Assembly: GCA_030762895.1 (NCBI GenBank)
Contig: CM061068.1
Location: 41,898,783-41,962,782, forward strand
DNA length: 64,000 nucleotides
Source of the DNA: Sophora flavescens
Lineage: Eukaryota > Streptophyta > Magnoliopsida > Fabales > Fabaceae
Reading direction: 5' to 3'
Shown here in pieces: positions 22,826 to 35,100 of the stretch. Under the pieces are notes generated by a model. The model worked only from the letters and a program-made list of their open reading frames with translations, ran no database searches and was not told the origin of the DNA. Position 1 is the first letter of the stretch; each line of letters starts with the position of its first letter. The translations under genes were made by a program, and so were the position numbers.

Positions 22826-24183
22826 TGTTGGATTTTCATGAAATTATCCTATTTTCAAATCAAATCTTATGGCGGAAGAAAGCCTTATTCATGGATTGCC
22901 CATTACAAACATCAATCACAAATGACAAATAGTGTTTATCTCTTGAAGCGTGCTTTACTTTTCGATCACCAGTTCCACGAAGGAAAAACACCTCTACTCA
23001 GTCTACGCGAGCAAATGGGCGTCGGAGCTATGCGTCTTGTGCTAGCTGACGGCTACGGGGAGACACAGTTAGCAAGCTTAGGTTAGAGGGGAGAGCACTT
23101 CTATTTATAAGTTGACGGCTCCCTTTAACCTAGCTGACGGCTACGTGGAGACACAGTTAGCATAACTGCTTCGCATTTGCTCTATGCGTGTGACCCTATA
23201 GGCTCCCACTAAGTTGGCAATAATATTAAATATTACAATAATATCAAATATTATAGTAATATCAAATATTAATTATAATATTAAGTATTATAAATAATGA
23301 GTGGCATCTAGCAATGCATCATTACTACCCAATTAACGAGGGTATCGGTGATCCGATTTTAATCTTACCGCGACCAAAATTTAGCATGCAGTAATTGTCC
23401 CTTCGTCCATATGTCTTAATTAAACACAAGTCATACGAGTGTCGTCCTTGTTATATTCAATTATTTATTCCACGATCCCGAGTAGACATGTAATAACAAA
23501 TGGGCCCAATATCACATATTGACCACTTTCGCGTGGCTACGCATATTTCACGTCTTACTCGATCAGGGGCCCAAGACATTACCCCTGTTATGTAGGAGGG
23601 ACGAATCATGTCTGTATCACTCACACTCCTCAACATGATTTATTGCAGGCCCAATAACTACCTTTATGATCACATTGTTATGCATGACGTTCATAGCATT
23701 AAAGCCTACAACTCCTCATGTAGGAATCGTAGTGACTTCAAGTCGAAGAACTACTTTATCATGGTCTACATGAGAATACTTATGACACTTACATAACTAT
23801 TATGAAGTATTCTCATAGTGGGTCATCCGGTATAAATATTACTCTCTAATATTTATACCTGTGTGCCGACTTGATATCACATATCCGTAACCCGTGAGAT
23901 GTAGTAATCAATCTACTCACACAACAGTCTCTATGTATTATTGTCGTCCTAATTAACAATAATACTCGATTACAGATATTTTAAGAATAACGTTATATTA
24001 TTCAAAGAGGTCCCACGATTAAGTCACATGTTTAATATCTCATTAAATAAATCGTCTATTCTAACGACTTTATTATGCTATAAACATAATAAATGAATAT
24101 ATTATTCATATATCAAATATATAATTAAATTCATGATACAAATGGTGATCTATTCAAAATAGATTGTAAGGCTTACACCAACA
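22826..24183 (-). repeat. Probable solo LTR (copia-like), 1358 bp
   Basis: Ends form TGTTGG...CCAACA. On the minus strand a TATA box (plus-strand tatttata, 23102-23109) lies about 1.1 kb from the LTR start, as in U3-R-U5. A ~36-bp 'ctagctgacggctacg' block is repeated at 23040 and 23131. No primer site, polypurine tract or partner LTR is adjacent. Flanking pentamers (attat / ccaat) do not match, so the target duplication is lost or one boundary is a few bases off. The short ORF at 22838-23086 lies inside it and is not a gene. Confidence 0.6.
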
Positions 24184-24725
24184 CCAATCCTACTCACCGG
24201 TCCTTTTATTATTTAATATATTTCCCCAATATTCACAATCTTTATTAAGGGTTTTGATTGATCTCACCCATGTTTGCATACATACAATTTTTGTTGAACG
24301 TTTCGGTGAAGGACCACGCAAAGTGTTGGATCCGAGTTGCTTTAATACAATAATTGGGTCTCGAACTTTAAAGTTTAAACTTGGTCAAAAAAAAAAAACT
24401 TTAAAGTTTAAACGAGTCAGGAAAAAAATATAATCCTATGTATGGGGTATCCCGAATCAACTATAGTGAGCAGTCAGCTAGTGGAATTACCTTCTAAAGT
24501 GGAAGCTAATACAGAACCAAAACATATGAAATATAATCCCAAAATTATGCACTTTATGAAAGGCAATCATGGTTTCCCGTCTCTTTTGTTAAGTTTATTA
24601 AATGGAAAGGGTTATTGTCCATTTGCTTTCAGTAGACTTGGTTATTTGGAATGCTCTTCCCTTGTTTCAAGATTAGGACTTAATATTAACCTTTTCTTCT
24701 TTCGGCTGTAAAGTTTAAAGATGAT
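24184..24725. other. Spacer, nothing firmly recognised
   Basis: AT-rich. A small repeat of 'actttaaagtttaaac' occurs at 24366 and 24398. An 89-codon frame at 24442-24711 has no recognisable motif and is not called. Confidence 0.4.
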
Positions 24726-24895
24726 AATTAATTAATTAGTTAACAAATTCACGAGACAAAAAGATTGATGAAAGCATATAAAATTGCTTATACATGCATG
24801 GCCTGCGCTTTCTCTTCTTAAGACCAGCGCATTTGAAGGTTGATTCTTACTTCAGGATGTGAATGAGCCTGATGAAGAGCTTCAAGCAATTGTTC
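24726..24895 (+). repeat. Direct repeat, left copy
   Basis: Shares with 25513-25672 an 'attaattaatta' start, 'aaattcacgag', 'gcctgcgctttctcttt', 'ccagcgcatttgaaggttgattc' split by small differences, and 'ttcaagcaattg'. The two copies flank a LINE-like fragment. Confidence 0.7.
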
Positions 24896-24904
24896 AATAT
24901 TTAT

Positions 24905-25130
24905 GTTTTTTTTTATATAAAAAGATATTCATTCATTCAAATTGGTGAAATATATCGAAAACAACACAAATTCAATATCATTAAAAATCGAAAAGGATGA
25001 ATATGCGAACAAACTCACAGCACCCAGGTTAATTGCATAACACGGCAAAATACCTACAAATGTGACAAAATCAAAGTGACCGGAATGCCCATGCCTTCGG
25101 ATCTATAACGTTGACGGCCCAGTCTTGATT
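24905..25130 (-). mobile_element. LINE-like 3' end fragment, copy 1
   Basis: On the minus strand it ends with a 'gaatgaatatc' motif and an A-rich tail (plus-strand poly-T at 24907), typical of plant L1 3' ends. It is closely related to 40985-41203 along its whole length. No RT domain is present. Confidence 0.55.
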
Positions 25131-25512
25131 GAATCTGTAATGGATTGAAGCTGATCAGTCAATCTAAACCAAACGAACACCGTAACAAGAGGGGAAACCA
25201 AACCACGCCGCAACAAGACGATTTAACAAAACAAAACACCGTGCCGCACGACAGCGAAAACATGGAAAAACATGGAAAAACCGCTTATTTAGATAAAATG
25301 AGAGAAAAAACGATGTAAATGGGTGATTTCAGGCAAAAAAAAAAAGGTCCAAAACCACCCTTCCGATGGATGAGGAAGAAGGAAAAGAAGAGTATATAAA
25401 AGGTTGAGAGAGAAATACGGCCGTAGATTTATAGCTAGTAACACCGAAACATTAGCTAGTGACACCGAATTTGTTAAAGCTATTTGCAAGGATAAAGAAG
25501 ACAAGGTGGAAT

Positions 25513-25672
25513 ATTAATTAATTAATTAATTAATGAAGAAATTCACGAGTCTGATGAAAGGCACACGAAATTGTTGGCACATAGCCTGCGCTTTCTCTTT
25601 TAAGGCCAGCGCATTTGAAGGTTGATTCACACTTCAGCATGAGAACTGATGAAATTTCAAGCAATTGCACAC
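25513..25672 (+). repeat. Direct repeat, right copy
   Basis: Partner of 24726-24895. About 160 bases with small indels; far too long for a target duplication, so it reflects a local duplication or an LTR-like terminal repeat of unknown element type. Confidence 0.7.
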
Positions 25673-25984
25673 TCATTATTTGTTTGTTGTTAATAATTAA
25701 AGTTTAAACTTAAATAAATAAAATTAAACTGATTGTAGGGACATGAATATGTCAAAGTCGGGATGAGATTCTCTCCAGCAAAATTTTCACTGTTGGGCGT
25801 GCAGTGAAAAATTATCATCATTCAACCTTTCGTTTCCTTTTTTTATATTATAAGTGTTTTTCTTTCTCTCCTTTCAATCTATGGTTGACTTTCAACAAGA
25901 AGAAAATTCATGCGAAAGAATCCCTTACGATCAAAGTCATTTGCAACACTACATTTAGCAATAATTAATGTTGAATTCTATTGG

Positions 25985-26107
25985 ACACAAAATATTTTTT
26001 TTTTCCAATCAGGTTTTTTCCATATATAAAAATTATGATTCGAACTCCTGACCACTTATTTAAAGTACCCAAATCTCTATCACTTGGACCAATCATATAT
26101 TGGTCAT
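25985..26107 (-). mobile_element. SINE fragment (tRNA-derived)
   Basis: On the minus strand it shows a box A-like TGGTCCAAGTGAT and box B-like GAGTTCGAATC in the right order. It resembles the better preserved SINE at 38128-38321. Its 3' end is degraded. Confidence 0.5.
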
Positions 26108-26404
26108 TAATATCCTATCTTATTCACATTGACACCTTTTTAAAATTATTTCGAAAACTATATATATTTTTTTAAGTTTATGATAATATAAAATTTAAAA
26201 AATAATAATAATTCTTTTCAAATATTTTAATATTTTCAAATATAGAATATACTTTTTACATCCATTTATAAAATGACACACTTCTTTCTTAATTTCCTTT
26301 TTATTATTTAAACATATTTTTCAAGTTAATTATGTATATTTTATTTTTAAATTTAATATTTCTATCTATATTTTTTAAATTCTTGATAAAGTAAGAGTTT
26401 GATT

Positions 26405-26560
26405 GTTAAGTATAAAGTTTTTTATACTGTCAACCAATTGCCAATCATGATTTGGATGACTTTAAAATTAGTTATGATAAGAGTAAAAAAAATTACAAAA
26501 TGACAAACTATGATTGAATGTCTGTGTAAAAGATTTTACACTATCGGAGTATAACAATTG
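26405..26560. mobile_element. MITE-like repeat, copy 1
   Basis: A ~155-bp block with imperfect inverted ends (ttttttatactgtca / tgtaaaagattttacactatc). It shares the internal word 'ggttatgataagagt'-like sequence with 60645-60810. Superfamily unknown. Confidence 0.45.
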
Positions 26561-26674
26561 AACTCATAAATTAAGTGTATATTATTTATAATTTGAAATA
26601 TTTTATCTTATGTTATTTTCCTTTTAGTTTTTATACTTATTATATTTTTATAAATTTTAAAACATACATTGAGT

Positions 26675-27181
26675 TCCGTAAAAAAGGTTAAATTATATTT
26701 TTCATCCCTTATTTTTATTTTAGGTTTCAATTTGATCCATTTTTTATTTTTTGACCCATTTCGATTCTTTATCTTTATTTTCGGTTTCAATTTGATCTTT
26801 TATGTTTTAATTGAGGTACTAATATGATCATATTGATATGATTTTTGAGAAATAAGGGATTATTTAGAACAAAAAAAATAAAACGAGGACCTTTTCAGAA
26901 CAAAAAGGATCACATTGGTATATATTTTTCAAAATAATGGACCATTTCAAAACAAAAATTAAAAGAGGACCACGTTGACATAACTTTATAAAATAAGAAA
27001 CCATTTTGAAAAAAATAAATAAAAAAGAGATCAAGTTAAAATTTAAAATAAAAATAATGAACAAAAAATATAATTTAGGGGAGAAAAATGTTTTCGTTAT
27101 CTTACACCGGGCACAATCCCCTCGTCCTAAATTTTATTCATAAAAAAAACAATGGACAAAAAATATAATTTAGGGGAGAAA
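26675..27181. mobile_element. 507-bp insertion with 16-bp flanking duplication
   Basis: The 16-mer aaaacatacattgagt occurs at 26659-26674 and 27182-27197, directly flanking the segment. Inside, imperfect inverted blocks (about 26686-26740 versus 27020-27078) contain 'ttaaattatatttttc' and its complement, and a ~30-bp piece is duplicated at 27058 and 27150. The long duplication suggests retroposition while the inverted ends suggest a MITE; the class is unresolved. Its right end is about 120 bp from the SPC25 start codon. Confidence 0.6.
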
Positions 27182-27247
27182 AAAACATACATTGAGTGGC
27201 CGCCGGCGCCCGGGATATGAAAAAGGACGTTAACGAGTTTCTTCCTA

Positions 27248-27255
27248 TTTGGCGG
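27248..27255 (+). promoter_or_regulatory. E2F-binding-type site upstream of SPC25
   Basis: TTTGGCGG (extended TTTGGCGGGA) fits the plant E2F consensus TTTSSCGS. It lies 62-69 bases before the ATG. E2F sites are known in promoters of S/G2 cell-cycle genes, which fits a kinetochore gene; binding itself is inferred. Confidence 0.6.
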
Positions 27256-27316
27256 GATAAATTAAAATGTTTATCGGAAAACAAGGATCGTGAGAGAGGA
27301 GTGGGTGGGAAAAAGG

Positions 27317-30300
27317 ATGGAGTCCCAAACAGCAATCGGCGAAAGAGAGATTCCTCTTCAAACGGAAAAGACAGATGTTTTCATCGCTTCTTACATGAAA
27401 TCCCTAGAATTGGTGTGGACCCGATCACAAGAAATTGCTCAATATCAAGGTCTTTACTTAACTAACCACCAACCCTCAAATCATTGAAATTCTGAATAAC
27501 CATTTCTTGTTGAGTTGAGTTGAGTTGAGTTAGGGTTTTCATTTACGCTCTATTTCTTCTTTTCCAGTTCAACTACAACAGGTTAAACATCAACTGAGAG
27601 AGGCCGAGGGTGAATTGGTCAAAACACTCGCAGGTAGATTTATGAATTTACCCCTTTCATACATTTTTCATTTTTATTTCTCGCGAATTTCAGTTTCAAT
27701 TGAACCCCCCACTCCTATGTAGCAATTTTGCTTCCTTGTTTCAAATAATCAAACATTTCAGCTTTTAGTATTGCATTCTAATTTCAATGTGCAGTCAAGA
27801 CCCGCAAAGAGGCTAAGCGAATTGCTTTGAAAGATGCTATTGCTTCTCCAAAGGCTAGAGTTGAACACCTTAAGACAAGTATTAATGAGTACAAAACCAA
27901 AAACCAACATTATGCTACATTTCTATCTCAACAGTCTCTCAGTAATTACCTCTTTCTCTTCAAATGCAACTACTTCTAAATTCTAATCCACCTTCAATGC
28001 ACTATTCTATTCCCCATTAGCACTTTACTTTTCGGCTTAGATGTTCAAATCTGTATTTATATCTATTCTTATACCTGTTTCATGCTTATATGTATTTTAA
28101 TTGCTGTGGAAAAGTGAACAATATTGGTTGTTCCTGCATTGCCATTAGAACCAGACATGGTTGTAGATTCTGATCTTTCAAGTCTCTATGCTTATGCTCA
28201 TTTGTTTTGTGTGGCATATCTTTTTTGATGGCTTGATTCATTCAAAATTATGTTTAAATATGTGCGCAATATCAATATATGTCGTATTCAGTTGCCCATA
28301 ATCAAATATTCCCTGTGTATCAAAATAAAACTTATTGCAGATAACAGGAATCTGATAAGGTTGCCTAATTCTTTTTTCACACATGGAGATGTTAAAGTAG
28401 CCACTTGCATCTTGCATCAACATTGAAATTACATTTACTGAGATTGTCACATCCGGACACTGGCATTGTTTTTAAATAGCTACTTCAATATGCAATCTTT
28501 CACTATCCTTTTTTCTTGAAGCAAAGAACTATAAGGATGGGGATTATATTAAATCTGTAATATAATTTTGAACAATATTTTGTTTGCACCTGTCTTCAAA
28601 TATGTTTTTGTTATAACTTGAGGTCACAATGGTATGGTTTAATGCCTGAAAGAACAGCAACCAGAAAACTTAAAAGGAATGCAGTAATGCTAACAGAACC
28701 GTAAAGCTTCTAATAAAGAGGGTAAAAGATTCAAGAAAGAAAGATTAAGTAAGAAAGATTAAGGAAGAGATAACACCAAGAAATTGTTAACGAGGTTCGG
28801 AGCAAATCCTCCTACATCCCCGAGACTGAAACCGACTGAGAAGATCACTATGAATCAATGTTTACAGCTCCTTCTTACAATCACAGAACTTGTTCATCTA
28901 TCACCAAGTTCCCTAGATTTTCCCACAGTTTTTCCTCTCTCTCAATTCTTCAGATTGTCACTCAAAAGTCTCTAAAATCACTCAGAATGAAAGCTTAGAA
29001 TATCATCCTCTCCCTTCCCTTAGAATCATGGCTTTATATATATAGCCTACAAAAGGAAGAACCCGATAACAGAATGAATAAAAACTGTTACACCGTTTTC
29101 TATTCTAACTAACTAATTCTGATGAAGATGATGAGGAGCTTGAGAGTGGTGGCTGAGTTATTGGGCCAGAGAGAGTTGAACATTGGGCCAAGCCCAATGT
29201 ACCATAACACAACAGTTTTGAAGGATGTTTTACCGTGGTTTTGTCATTTGTGCTTCATCACTTGCTTTTACATACTTTGGAATTATGTTTCTGTCTCATT
29301 TTTCTTTCTTCCATTTACATTGTTCCGCTAACTAAAATTGAATTACAATAAATATTATGAACTATTCTGAGGTCCTTTCCTCCCTTTCTCTTTTCTTCCA
29401 TGAAAAGTTTTGGCAGCATCTGAATGGAAGTTAAATGAAAGCATTGAACACATAGATGAAACACAGGAGGCCATCTCTTGGTACAATAGGGTCCTCGGTC
29501 TTCATGTTGAAGGTGGACGTGGTAATTGACGCTATTCTTTTTCTGCAGGGATTCTTCTTCTTCTTCTCAAAATTGATATCCTTACTGGTTCTTCTGCTCT
29601 TCAGCGGTGAAATTCACATTCACGAATATAAATTTGAACTACTCAAATGAGGAGTACTTTTTTACCATCCACCATGAAAACAATACTTACGTGTGTAAGC
29701 AGCATATCTGGTTTTGTTTATGATCTTAAAGTTGTACTGAATACTGATATACTTATGAAATCCAAATTTTGTCTTTTATTTATCAGTGTTAAGTTGTGAA
29801 CCTTCCCTCGAAGGCACCAAAGAGTTGATCCATGAATTAAACAAGACAAATGGGCTATTTACATTTGTCAGAGTAATGAGGAAAAAGTTCCAAGAAGTAG
29901 TGGCACAAGGTATAACCATAGCTCTTTCAGTCTTTTAGATGAGTGCATTCATGAGTTGCACCTTTGTTAGGATAAAAGGGAAAAAATTAATTCATTATAT
30001 CCTTAATTTAAAAGTTAGTGAAATATTTTTTTTCAGAAATAAATAATTAGGAATCATTTTATGCATTTTAGTTATTTTCATGGCAAAAGCTTTCATGAAA
30101 TTGATATTCATTCAAATGAACATCTTTTGTACCAAACGTTATTAAATAAAAATAAGTATACATGTCTAATATTTGTATAAATTTATTAATAATTTCAAAT
30201 AATTTTTATAATGATATTTTTCATTAATTGGGAAAGTTAATTTATTGAATGTTTGTTATACGGTCATATATGTAGTATGGAATTATTCAATTATCATTTT

Positions 30301-30783
30301 AATATATTTGATCATTTTCTCTATTGCTCAAGTCTTATATGAGTATATGTTTTTTTTGTTAATATATTTTGACATTTATCTATTAAAATAATACTTTGAA
30401 CCCCAGTCAGCTGCAGTTCAACCTATGTTGAACTTTAACCTTTGACCCTCTCATTTACCAGAGCATCGACCATTCTTGTTTTTGGAACATGGATGTGAAG
30501 GCTTATTATTATTGTTTGTTTCTACAATTACAACAAAACAGGGAGACTAGTTCTGACAACAGTTGAACCAGAGGAGACTGTCTTTATCCCTGCATCTGCT
30601 CCTGTTTTATCGATGTCGTCTTTTAGAAGTGATTCTGTAACCAAGGAAAATGAGCATCAAGTTGAAACTACAGAAGGTGATACACATATCAAGAAACAAA
30701 ATGCTCGAAAAAGGGAAAAATCAGCAGTTCTATCTCCTAGATCTGCGTCATCTGTTCGCCGGTCTCCTCGTCTGAAGGTATGA
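27317..30783 (+). CDS. SPC25: Kinetochore protein SPC25 homologue
   Basis: Subunit of the NDC80 complex that couples kinetochores to spindle microtubules. Seven exons are inferred: 27317-27449, 27568-27633, 27795-27941, 29417-29521, 29605-29694, 29787-29909, 30542-30783. All have GT..AG borders and keep one frame, giving 301 residues. Residues about 45-135 are charged and coiled-coil-like (EAEGELVKTL, KEAKRIALKDAI). WYNRVLGL (137-144), VKFTFTNINL and LSCEPSLEG...FVRVMRKKFQE (to about 220) fit the C-terminal globular domain of plant SPC25. The tail is basic and Ser-rich, ending RRSPRLKV. The ATG at 27317 is the first good start. Intron 1 has a weak donor (AAG|GTCTTT). Intron 3 (1475 bp) holds a solo-LTR-like insertion. 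An alternative last exon at 31735-31758 is possible. Assignment is from memory of the family. Confidence 0.8.
28630..29209 (-). repeat. Solo-LTR-like insertion in SPC25 intron 3
   Basis: About 580 bp. On the minus strand it begins near TGTTATGGTACATTGGGC, has a TATA-like GGCTATATATATAAAGCC (about 29030-29046), and carries the 'acgaggttcggagcaaatcctcctac' type of U5 sequence found in copia LTRs. Boundaries are approximate. The pentamer cacaa occurs at 28625-28629 and 29208-29212 and may be the target duplication, though the TG..CA ends do not fit it exactly. Confidence 0.5.
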
Positions 30784-32123
30784 ATTAAATTGCTCGTGAG
30801 TTGTATTTCTTGAATTTGATTTCATGTTTCAGCACAAGGTGTTATCCCAAAATCAGGATTCTCTTGACAGAAGATATTCCAGTCGTAGTGTTGTCTATTG
30901 TACTTTCAACGTAAATGTATGATTATGAAGTTTCTTTATATCATTTTTGACCTTTTCTTTGTATGATTTACTAATCTTAGCCCAGAGAAAGATGATAATG
31001 GTCACTGCCTGCTTGACTTGGGCTATTCTAAGACAATGAATGTTATTCTTGATAGAGGCACTATATATTCTGAGAATTTTATAAGTGATTGAATTGTCTA
31101 TTAACATCTTATGATTGTTAATTTGTTAATTGTCAGAATTAGCTTAAATCAGTGACTTTGATGCAGTTTGCTTTTGACACTGAACTATATTTTCCCTATA
31201 ACTTATAACATTGAAAGGAGGACATTTTGACTAAGTTACGAGTTCCTTTTATAACCTTTTTTTTCTGGATCTTTGAAATATAATTATCATTCTGGGATAT
31301 GATTACTTCTTGGAACTAACTTGATAAAAATTATGTGCATTGGTCATTGGATCTTTAATACTACATGTCGTTTTGGATTTTTTTCTTTATGGATGATGAT
31401 GGATTAAAATGATTCTGAGTGGCGAAAAATAAAACATGCAAAAGAATAATAATATGCTTTAACTGCCTGAGTGCATTATTTGTAGGGGGGTTTGTGTCCT
31501 GGAATAGCAAATAAATTTGAATGTAAAGTTTTCTACATGAGAAGATTTGGATATGATTATTTGTTCTTGCATATATCAGTTAAAGTTGAGGTCTTATATG
31601 ACAGGTCAGCAAATAAACTGGGATGTGAGTTGCCACCTCATTTGATAGATACATGCTGAGGCCCTGAAGTACTCTTGAAGGCATGGCTCATGACTCTGGT
31701 TGCTAAATGCTAACAAAGTGACGCTTTATTGCAGCTTATCGGCGTTCTGGATGTCTAAACCCGTAGGCTGCTGTTTGATCAATCATTGTTTTTCCAACAA
31801 ATGTCTCCTATCCTGTAGTTGTCCTCGAGACTTATCTTGTAAAGGTAATTGATTATTGTGATGGTAGACTTATCCATGCCCGTATTTGTTTTTTAGAGTA
31901 GATCAACTGCCTTTTAGTACATTTAAGGGACAGAAATTTTATGCTTTATGCTCTCATTTGTACAATAAATCATCATAGAGCTTGAGAGGGAAGGGGATTA
32001 CTCCAAAGCCCCTTCTTATGATGTCTTTTTGGGTTGCCTTTTAAAACTCTGTAATGCTTGTTACTTAACGTAAATATACATGGTGTCTAGACTACTAGGT
32101 CTAGAAATGGGGAAAGAAATACT
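30784..32123. other. Space between the convergent SPC25 and SDR genes
   Basis: Probably the 3' untranslated regions of both genes. It contains a possible SPC25 terminal exon (31735-31758, preceded by ttattgcag). No other coding exon was recognised. Confidence 0.5.
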
Positions 32124-35100
32124 TCAACTTGCCGCTTGACGTAGCTGTTTTTGAAGCAAGGCATGGGTGTTGTTCCATAGCTTTTGAGCTTCCAATTCGT
32201 CATTTGCTAGACCTGAGCAGTTACTCTCGTTACAATCCGTAAAGTATTTCCCACTCACCCCTTCTGTTTGTGGGCTTAGAGCAACATAACACGTTGTTGA
32301 TGCACCCTGCTGACACCCATTAATGTAAATAACTAAATAGTCACTCACAATGGAAAATTGCTGGATTATTACACAGAGACATTTTCCTCCACTAATAAAG
32401 AATTGGTTCTTTCCCTAACTTGGGTAGAATTCTCCTACTACAGCAAATACTCTCCTTTCTGTCACTCTTGCTAAGAATCTATTATACTAGTGTATTTGTT
32501 TACAAACCTGCGAAGTTGATTTGAGTAACTTTGATGCAATGAAAAACAGGGAGTCTGCATGTAAGTTTATGAATATTTAGTAGCTTCAACCTTAGATAAA
32601 AATGAAATGAGGATATGAGTTACCATGTTAATAAACTTTTGTACTTACCAGTTAGTAAACCCTTATGAGCTCTAATAATTTCTGTCTTCACAATGCCTGG
32701 ATGCACTGCATTGATAGTTACTCTTGCATTCCTTTCCTGTGATTATTTCACAATTTCAAATATTTTATTGTGATATGCAAAGTTTTACTTTAGTAGCATG
32801 ATGATCACTGTTCACCACAGATGAGTAAGTACACGAATGTAAAGAAGGTTTGGGATTATTTTTCATTCTAACCTTTAGTTGTCTGGTCATTTCCTTCGCA
32901 TGCAGAATATTGGCCAGTTTTGACTGAGCATATGCGCGTGTGCCATTATAACTGCATTTTGTTATTTATAAACGAAGTACAATGATAAGTATCTAAATTT
33001 TACTGTAATCAAACTTGTTTTTAACTCTGCAGAGAAGAGAAGCTGGTGGTGGTTGTACTTTTTTCCGCTGACCATGTCGTTGAAATGAAAACAAGCACTT
33101 CTCACCCAGCTATGGAGCACAGAAGAAACGTTTATTATTCTTCCTTGAATACCTGTCTCCTTTGCAGTATCTATCATTTTCTCTAGTAGCATTTTCGTTA
33201 ACAAAAAATGTCCTGCAATTAAAAAAATTAATGAAAGTTTTGTTTTTCCTTCAGGCCGGGTCAAACTTGTTTCTGTTTAAAATTGATATGTTTCCATTTA
33301 TAGTTACAAAAAATGGTACTTTATTTTTACTTTATTTTATATTTTTAAAATTTTGTGAAAGATAATTTTTTTTTTCTTTTTTCCTCCCTTTACAAAAATT
33401 GGACGATAAACAAAATGATAACAAGGTTACACTTACTCATACAAAAAACTACTGAAAATAGAAAAACAAAACAAGACGAACACCACATAATCTTGTTTCC
33501 TTTTGATTATGTCTTCATTCCGCACTGCTCATTTGTTCAAATAAGAAATATGAAAATTGACAACAAAAAAAAACAGCGTCAGGTGAAGCATTGTGTTTTA
33601 GTAATGGGCCATAGATGGATTTAGACTTGGAACCCATAAAAATGGGTGAATGCCAGGTGCTTGGTACTTTTGGGCCGAAATCAAACGATAAAAATAGTAG
33701 TGGGAGGTGGGAGGATTAACTCTAGTAGGTTTGAAAATTAAAATCCCCCATCATATAGTCGTGGCGTGGACCAAAATGTAGCCTAATAACATCGAACATA
33801 GACGATTTATATTTTTCTTATCTTGGAGAACCTTAAACAAACACATATTAGATGTTACTTCTGACTTTTGCAAGATATAACTTTTTTTATTCAGCAAAAT
33901 ACCAAGTCTCTGCTAATTACTAATGTAGGTAGAAGTTTCGATCGATTTAAAACGGGCACTTTGCACAACTTAACGACTTTAGCTATCGAAAATTCAAATA
34001 GTCAGTGCATAAATTTTAGTTGAATGCCATGATTATGTCATACCTTCCTAATTAGGAGTGAACATGAATATGGTAGCAAACTTAGCTAATAGAGATCTCT
34101 ATACTTGGTTATAAGGTCATAGGATTAAATTTTAATTTTACTTTCCATGGATGAGTAAAGGTCAACATGGTTTGTAAACAAAAAAAAAAAAAAAAAGGTT
34201 AACATGGTTTCACTGCAAAGATGTAGCATGTGTACTTACGTATGCGCCCTCATGTGCACCTATGTATTTAAGTAATAATTTATTAATTAAATATGTAATT
34301 TTTTTTATATTTCTTCATTTTTGGCACAGAAAAAAGCAAAAATCAAAGTAAGAATTATATATATATATATATATAGGTATATTTGAATGTGAAGTCTTAT
34401 GCACAGTGCCATCCAAACTTAATAGTTGTCACCTAGGGCCGCGACTATTTAACATGCTTGATTTGATTTTTTTAATTTGTTTGTGTGCGTTTTTTGTCTT
34501 GTGTCGTGGGCTTCAAAAAAAGGAGGGTTGCACCCAGAATAGCAGTGTTTTTCATTCATACCCACCCACCCATAGAAATAGGGAAGAAGGAGGAGTACCC
34601 AAGTAATTTGTTGCAAATGTCATTTCAATTTTCTCTGCAGAGAACTCCAAATTTGGAGAGTATATTCCTGCATTGTTTCTGTAAAATAAATTTATTCCAA
34701 CTATTAGCAAAGCATGAATATACATTATCTCTTCTTTTCTTACGGAATGATAATCATCATATATAATGAAAAGGAGGAATAATAATATGATAAAAAAAAA
34801 AAAAAACTTACATGAGAATATTAAGGGGTAGTTCTAAAGCTAAAAATTCTGAACAAAATCTCTGTACAGAAGCAAAAGAGCTAAGATCAATCTCCAAAAC
34901 AATAACCTCAGCGTTTGGACTCTCATTTCGGATCTTCTCTCTCACTTCAGTCGCCTTCTTCAAATCCCTTGCAGCAATCACAACTCTCACTCCTCTCTTT
35001 GCTAACACCATAGCTGTTTCAGCTCCAATGCCAGAAGATGCACCTTCAATTAAAAATTCAACAACAAATAACAATTTCATTAATTAAGTTAATCCTACAT

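Noticed and set aside
22838..23086. 82-codon plus-strand frame
   Set aside because: Lies antisense inside the probable solo LTR 22826-24183.
24442..24711. 89-codon plus-strand frame
   Set aside because: No recognisable family, no splice or promoter context; could be chance.
34812..35087. 91-codon plus-strand frame
   Set aside because: Exact antisense shadow of SDR exon 2.
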